Assembly (NCBI GenBank): GCA_021786335.1
Contig: JAJYNM010000007.1
Coordinates: forward strand, 1-23,295
DNA: 23,295 bases
Origin: an archaeon
GTDB taxonomy: Archaea; Thermoproteota; Nitrososphaeria; Nitrososphaerales; UBA183
Reading direction: 5' to 3'
Shown: positions 21,781 through 23,295 of the stretch, in pieces
How the letters are laid out: each line of letters opens with the position of its first letter
Position numbering within the stretch: position 1 is the first letter of the stretch
Notes under the pieces: model-generated
The model's input: only the letters and a program-made list of their open reading frames with translations
Told to the model about the DNA's origin: nothing
Databases searched by the model: none
Program-made: the position numbers and the translations under genes

Positions 21781-22773
21781 TCACCAGCGCGAGGAACGCT
21801 CGAGGATGAACCTGTAGGCGTTGCCATGCATGACATCGTCCGCCTGGCCTGCAGGCACGCCAGCGTCGACCATGGCTCGTCGGAACGTCCCCACCTTCGA
21901 GACGTCGTCCATCCCTTCGGGGGAGCTCGACATCCCCAAGAAGTCTGTGCCGAGGGCGGGCGCTGCCCCGCCTCCCACTTTGATGAGGTGCTTCGCGTGG
22001 GCCGCGAGCCTGGTCGGAGTGAACGGGCTGCCGATGCAGCTCCGGATGAAGGTCAGCCCGACTATGCCTCTCCTCCTCCCCGTCTCGCGGATCAGGTCGT
22101 CCGAGACGTTCCTCTGGTTGGGTTGGATGCTGGCGGCGTCCGAATGACTGAAGAAGGGGGGGAGCTCCGAGGAACTCAGGGTCTCCTCCGACGCCCTTGG
22201 TGAGGCATGGGAGAGGTCTACCAGAACCCCGAGCTTGTCCGCTGCTGCGATAAGCGCTTCGCCTTCGCCGGTGAGCCCGTAGTCTTTAGTCGAGAGGCAT
22301 GAAGCCGCGAACTTGTTGTCATAGTTCCAGGTGAGACCGATGGAGCGGACCCCGAGGTTGAAGAAGACTTCGAGGTCTTCAGGTTCCCCTAGCGCTTCAC
22401 ACCCCTCGATGTGTAGGATGATGCCGACCCGACGTCCGAGAGACTCGATGTCATCCAAGGTCCTGATTATCTTGAGGTCCTTCTGGTGCATCTTCTCTAG
22501 GGAGTAGTATATCTTGATGAGCTCGATGGCGACGTCTCTGGGGGATACGAGGGAGGACGAAGAAGACCATCGCCCATACATCTTTTCCATGGCGGCCATC
22601 TTCCTCTGGTTGAGGCCCCCCAGGAGCGGGAAGACAGAGCCGAGGACCAATGACACCTTGGCCTCCCGCCACTTCGGGATGTCCGCTTGGCGGCCGCGTG
22701 CGTCTTCAGAAAACGGCACGGACCCGCCCATCAGGTAGTAGTAGCCGATGTCCTCGTGGAGGTCCACGACCAT
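21781..22773 (-). CDS. Membrane-dipeptidase family (M19) peptidase
   Basis: A binuclear zinc dipeptidase related to renal dipeptidase, able in characterised members to hydrolyse dipeptides including those with a C-terminal D-residue. 330 residues. All ligands are present: H6 and D8 (DLHED), E123 (LHIEG), H189 (VDLSHAS) and H210 (SHSD); the catalytic Asp is D277 in 'GTDFLG'. Other family marks are 'IGLTWNYDN', 'NQRNVSDDLIRE' and the final 'GNAYRFI'. There is no signal peptide or lipid anchor, so a soluble cytosolic form despite the family name. ATG 22773 is leaderless by its TATA box. First gene of the operon with the beta-lactamase-like and epimerase genes. Confidence 0.92.
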   Translation of the reverse strand: MVVDLHEDIGYYYLMGGSVPFSEDARGRQADIPKWREAKVSLVLGSVFPLLGGLNQRKMAAMEKMYGRWSSSSSLVSPRDVAIELIKIYYSLEKMHQKDLKIIRTLDDIESLGRRVGIILHIEGCEALGEPEDLEVFFNLGVRSIGLTWNYDNKFAASCLSTKDYGLTGEGEALIAAADKLGVLVDLSHASPRASEETLSSSELPPFFSHSDAASIQPNQRNVSDDLIRETGRRRGIVGLTFIRSCIGSPFTPTRLAAHAKHLIKVGGGAAPALGTDFLGMSSSPEGMDDVSKVGTFRRAMVDAGVPAGQADDVMHGNAYRFILERSSRW

Positions 22774-22795
22774 GCCTCCGACAGGTTTGAGAGTG

Positions 22796-22803
22796 GATTT
22801 AAC
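22796..22803 (-). promoter_or_regulatory. TATA box of the M19 operon
   Basis: GTTAAATC on the minus strand, centred 26.5 nt before ATG 22773, which predicts an mRNA starting at the ATG. The GGAGG next to the ATG is only 1 nt away, too close to act as a ribosome binding site. Confidence 0.55.
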
Positions 22804-23295
22804 TTTCTCTGGGGCTCATCTTTCCGGACCTGTCCTCCTGAAGACCTCGCTGCAGGGGCAGGACGAGCCTTGTGGCCACGAGACAAGGCGAAAGCGAGGC
22901 AGCTGCCAGAGTGGCGGCCTAGACTTCAAGGACGCCTTGGTCCGACAACTGGGATACAGCGAGTGTTTGTGTGTGCTAGCCAGGCAAGTCCCAGACGGAG
23001 AGCAGATACGCTACACAGGCCGGCCTCGTCGAGGTAGGAGCATTTGGCGAAAACGCGAAACTCAAGACCACCGCGGCTTTCCTGAAGGCGTTTATGGCTC
23101 CAGAGGCCACCCCGCACTTCGCCGGAAGTTGGAGGAGCCGCGCCTGCCCCCTGGCTTGGCCACCTTCGGGGCCTTATGCAAGCCCAAGCGACCCTGATGG
23201 GACGGGACCAGCCAGAGACGCGCGGGGCGGCCCGTAGGATCAGTTGCTCTACCTCCGGCTGTGGCGGTGCCTTCGACGGGGCAAAGCGACTATGT
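22804..23295. other. Terminal stretch of about 490 bp, no convincing gene
   Basis: GC-rich, with no recognisable protein on either strand. A short frame from ATG 23197 runs off the window end (33 codons, CSTSGCGG near its end), with a TTATG-like word about 25 nt upstream, but nothing else supports it. The minus strand near 23240 has a tRNA-like string that does not fold into a cloverleaf. Confidence 0.35.

Noticed and set aside
22905..22950. GCCAGAGTGGC and following bases look like a type II tRNA 5' half
   Set aside because: There is no T-loop (GTTCRA) or pairing 3' acceptor downstream; not a tRNA.
23230..23260. Minus-strand string GGTAGAGCAACTGAT resembling a tRNA D-arm and anticodon stem
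   Set aside because: No matching GCTC half of the D stem, no T-arm and no acceptor pairing could be found around it.
23197..23295. Short open frame from ATG 23197 to the window end with a TTATG word about 25 nt upstream
   Set aside because: Only 33 codons are visible, with no recognisable domain; it is mentioned in the terminal-stretch entry but not called as a gene.
1..23295. CRISPR arrays, insertion sequences, integrase or transposase genes
   Set aside because: No regularly spaced direct repeats, terminal inverted repeats or transposase motifs were seen on either strand.

Overview
The window is GC-rich and gene-dense, and it reads as an archaeal chromosome segment. The evidence is a tRNA-Leu(UAA) with a short intron in the anticodon loop, TATA-type promoters about 26-30 nt upstream of start codons (most mRNAs look leaderless), frequent TTG and GTG starts, an ArsR-like archaeal regulator, a stand-alone Lrp/AsnC ligand-binding (RAM) domain and a DUF4382 surface-type protein. 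The lineage cannot be fixed from this sequence alone. A mesophilic or moderately thermophilic heterotroph of the Nitrososphaeria/Bathyarchaeia/Thermoplasmata type is a guess.

Layout. 1-636: 3' part of a Ser/Thr-rich DUF4382 protein, partial at the window edge. 695-2987: gamma-glutamyltransferase divergent from an ArsR-like regulator with a probable operator at its start codon. 3015-3191: a 58-residue basic protein of unknown role. 3292-5299: proline dehydrogenase divergent from an Xaa-Pro peptidase, sharing one TATA box. 5302-7315: a RAM-domain protein divergent from a PolX-PHP DNA polymerase, sharing another, palindromic TATA box. 7359-7458: tRNA-Leu. 7459-8052: no gene seen. 8084-10123: acetyl-CoA synthetase. 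10207-10809: DUF998 membrane protein. 10914-13866: an operon of M20 amidohydrolase, metallo-beta-lactamase-fold hydrolase and LigB-type dioxygenase-like protein. 13848-15872: HAD hydrolase and a DUF1634-TauE/SafE membrane pair, all on the minus strand. 15941-18939: an HPr-kinase/PEPCK-like P-loop protein and a B12-binding radical SAM protein. 18982-19480: no gene seen. 19481-22773: an operon of M19 dipeptidase, serine beta-lactamase-like hydrolase and NAD-dependent epimerase. 22804-23295: no convincing gene.

How the genes fit together. Much of the window concerns small peptides and acylated or modified amino acids: gamma-glutamyl bonds (GGT), Xaa-Pro bonds, proline oxidation, N-acyl amino acids (M20), dipeptides (M19) and possibly D-amino-acid or ester substrates (beta-lactamase family). 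Acetyl-CoA synthetase would link acetate to central metabolism. This suggests a heterotroph scavenging peptides and cell-wall or necromass fragments; that is inference from gene families. None of these hydrolases has a visible signal peptide, so they are probably cytosolic.

The most distinctive signals are two divergent gene pairs that each share one TATA box placed symmetrically between two apparently leaderless start codons, the pairing of a four-cysteine HprK/PEPCK-like protein with a B12-radical SAM enzyme, and the inverted repeats sitting in two promoter/start regions.
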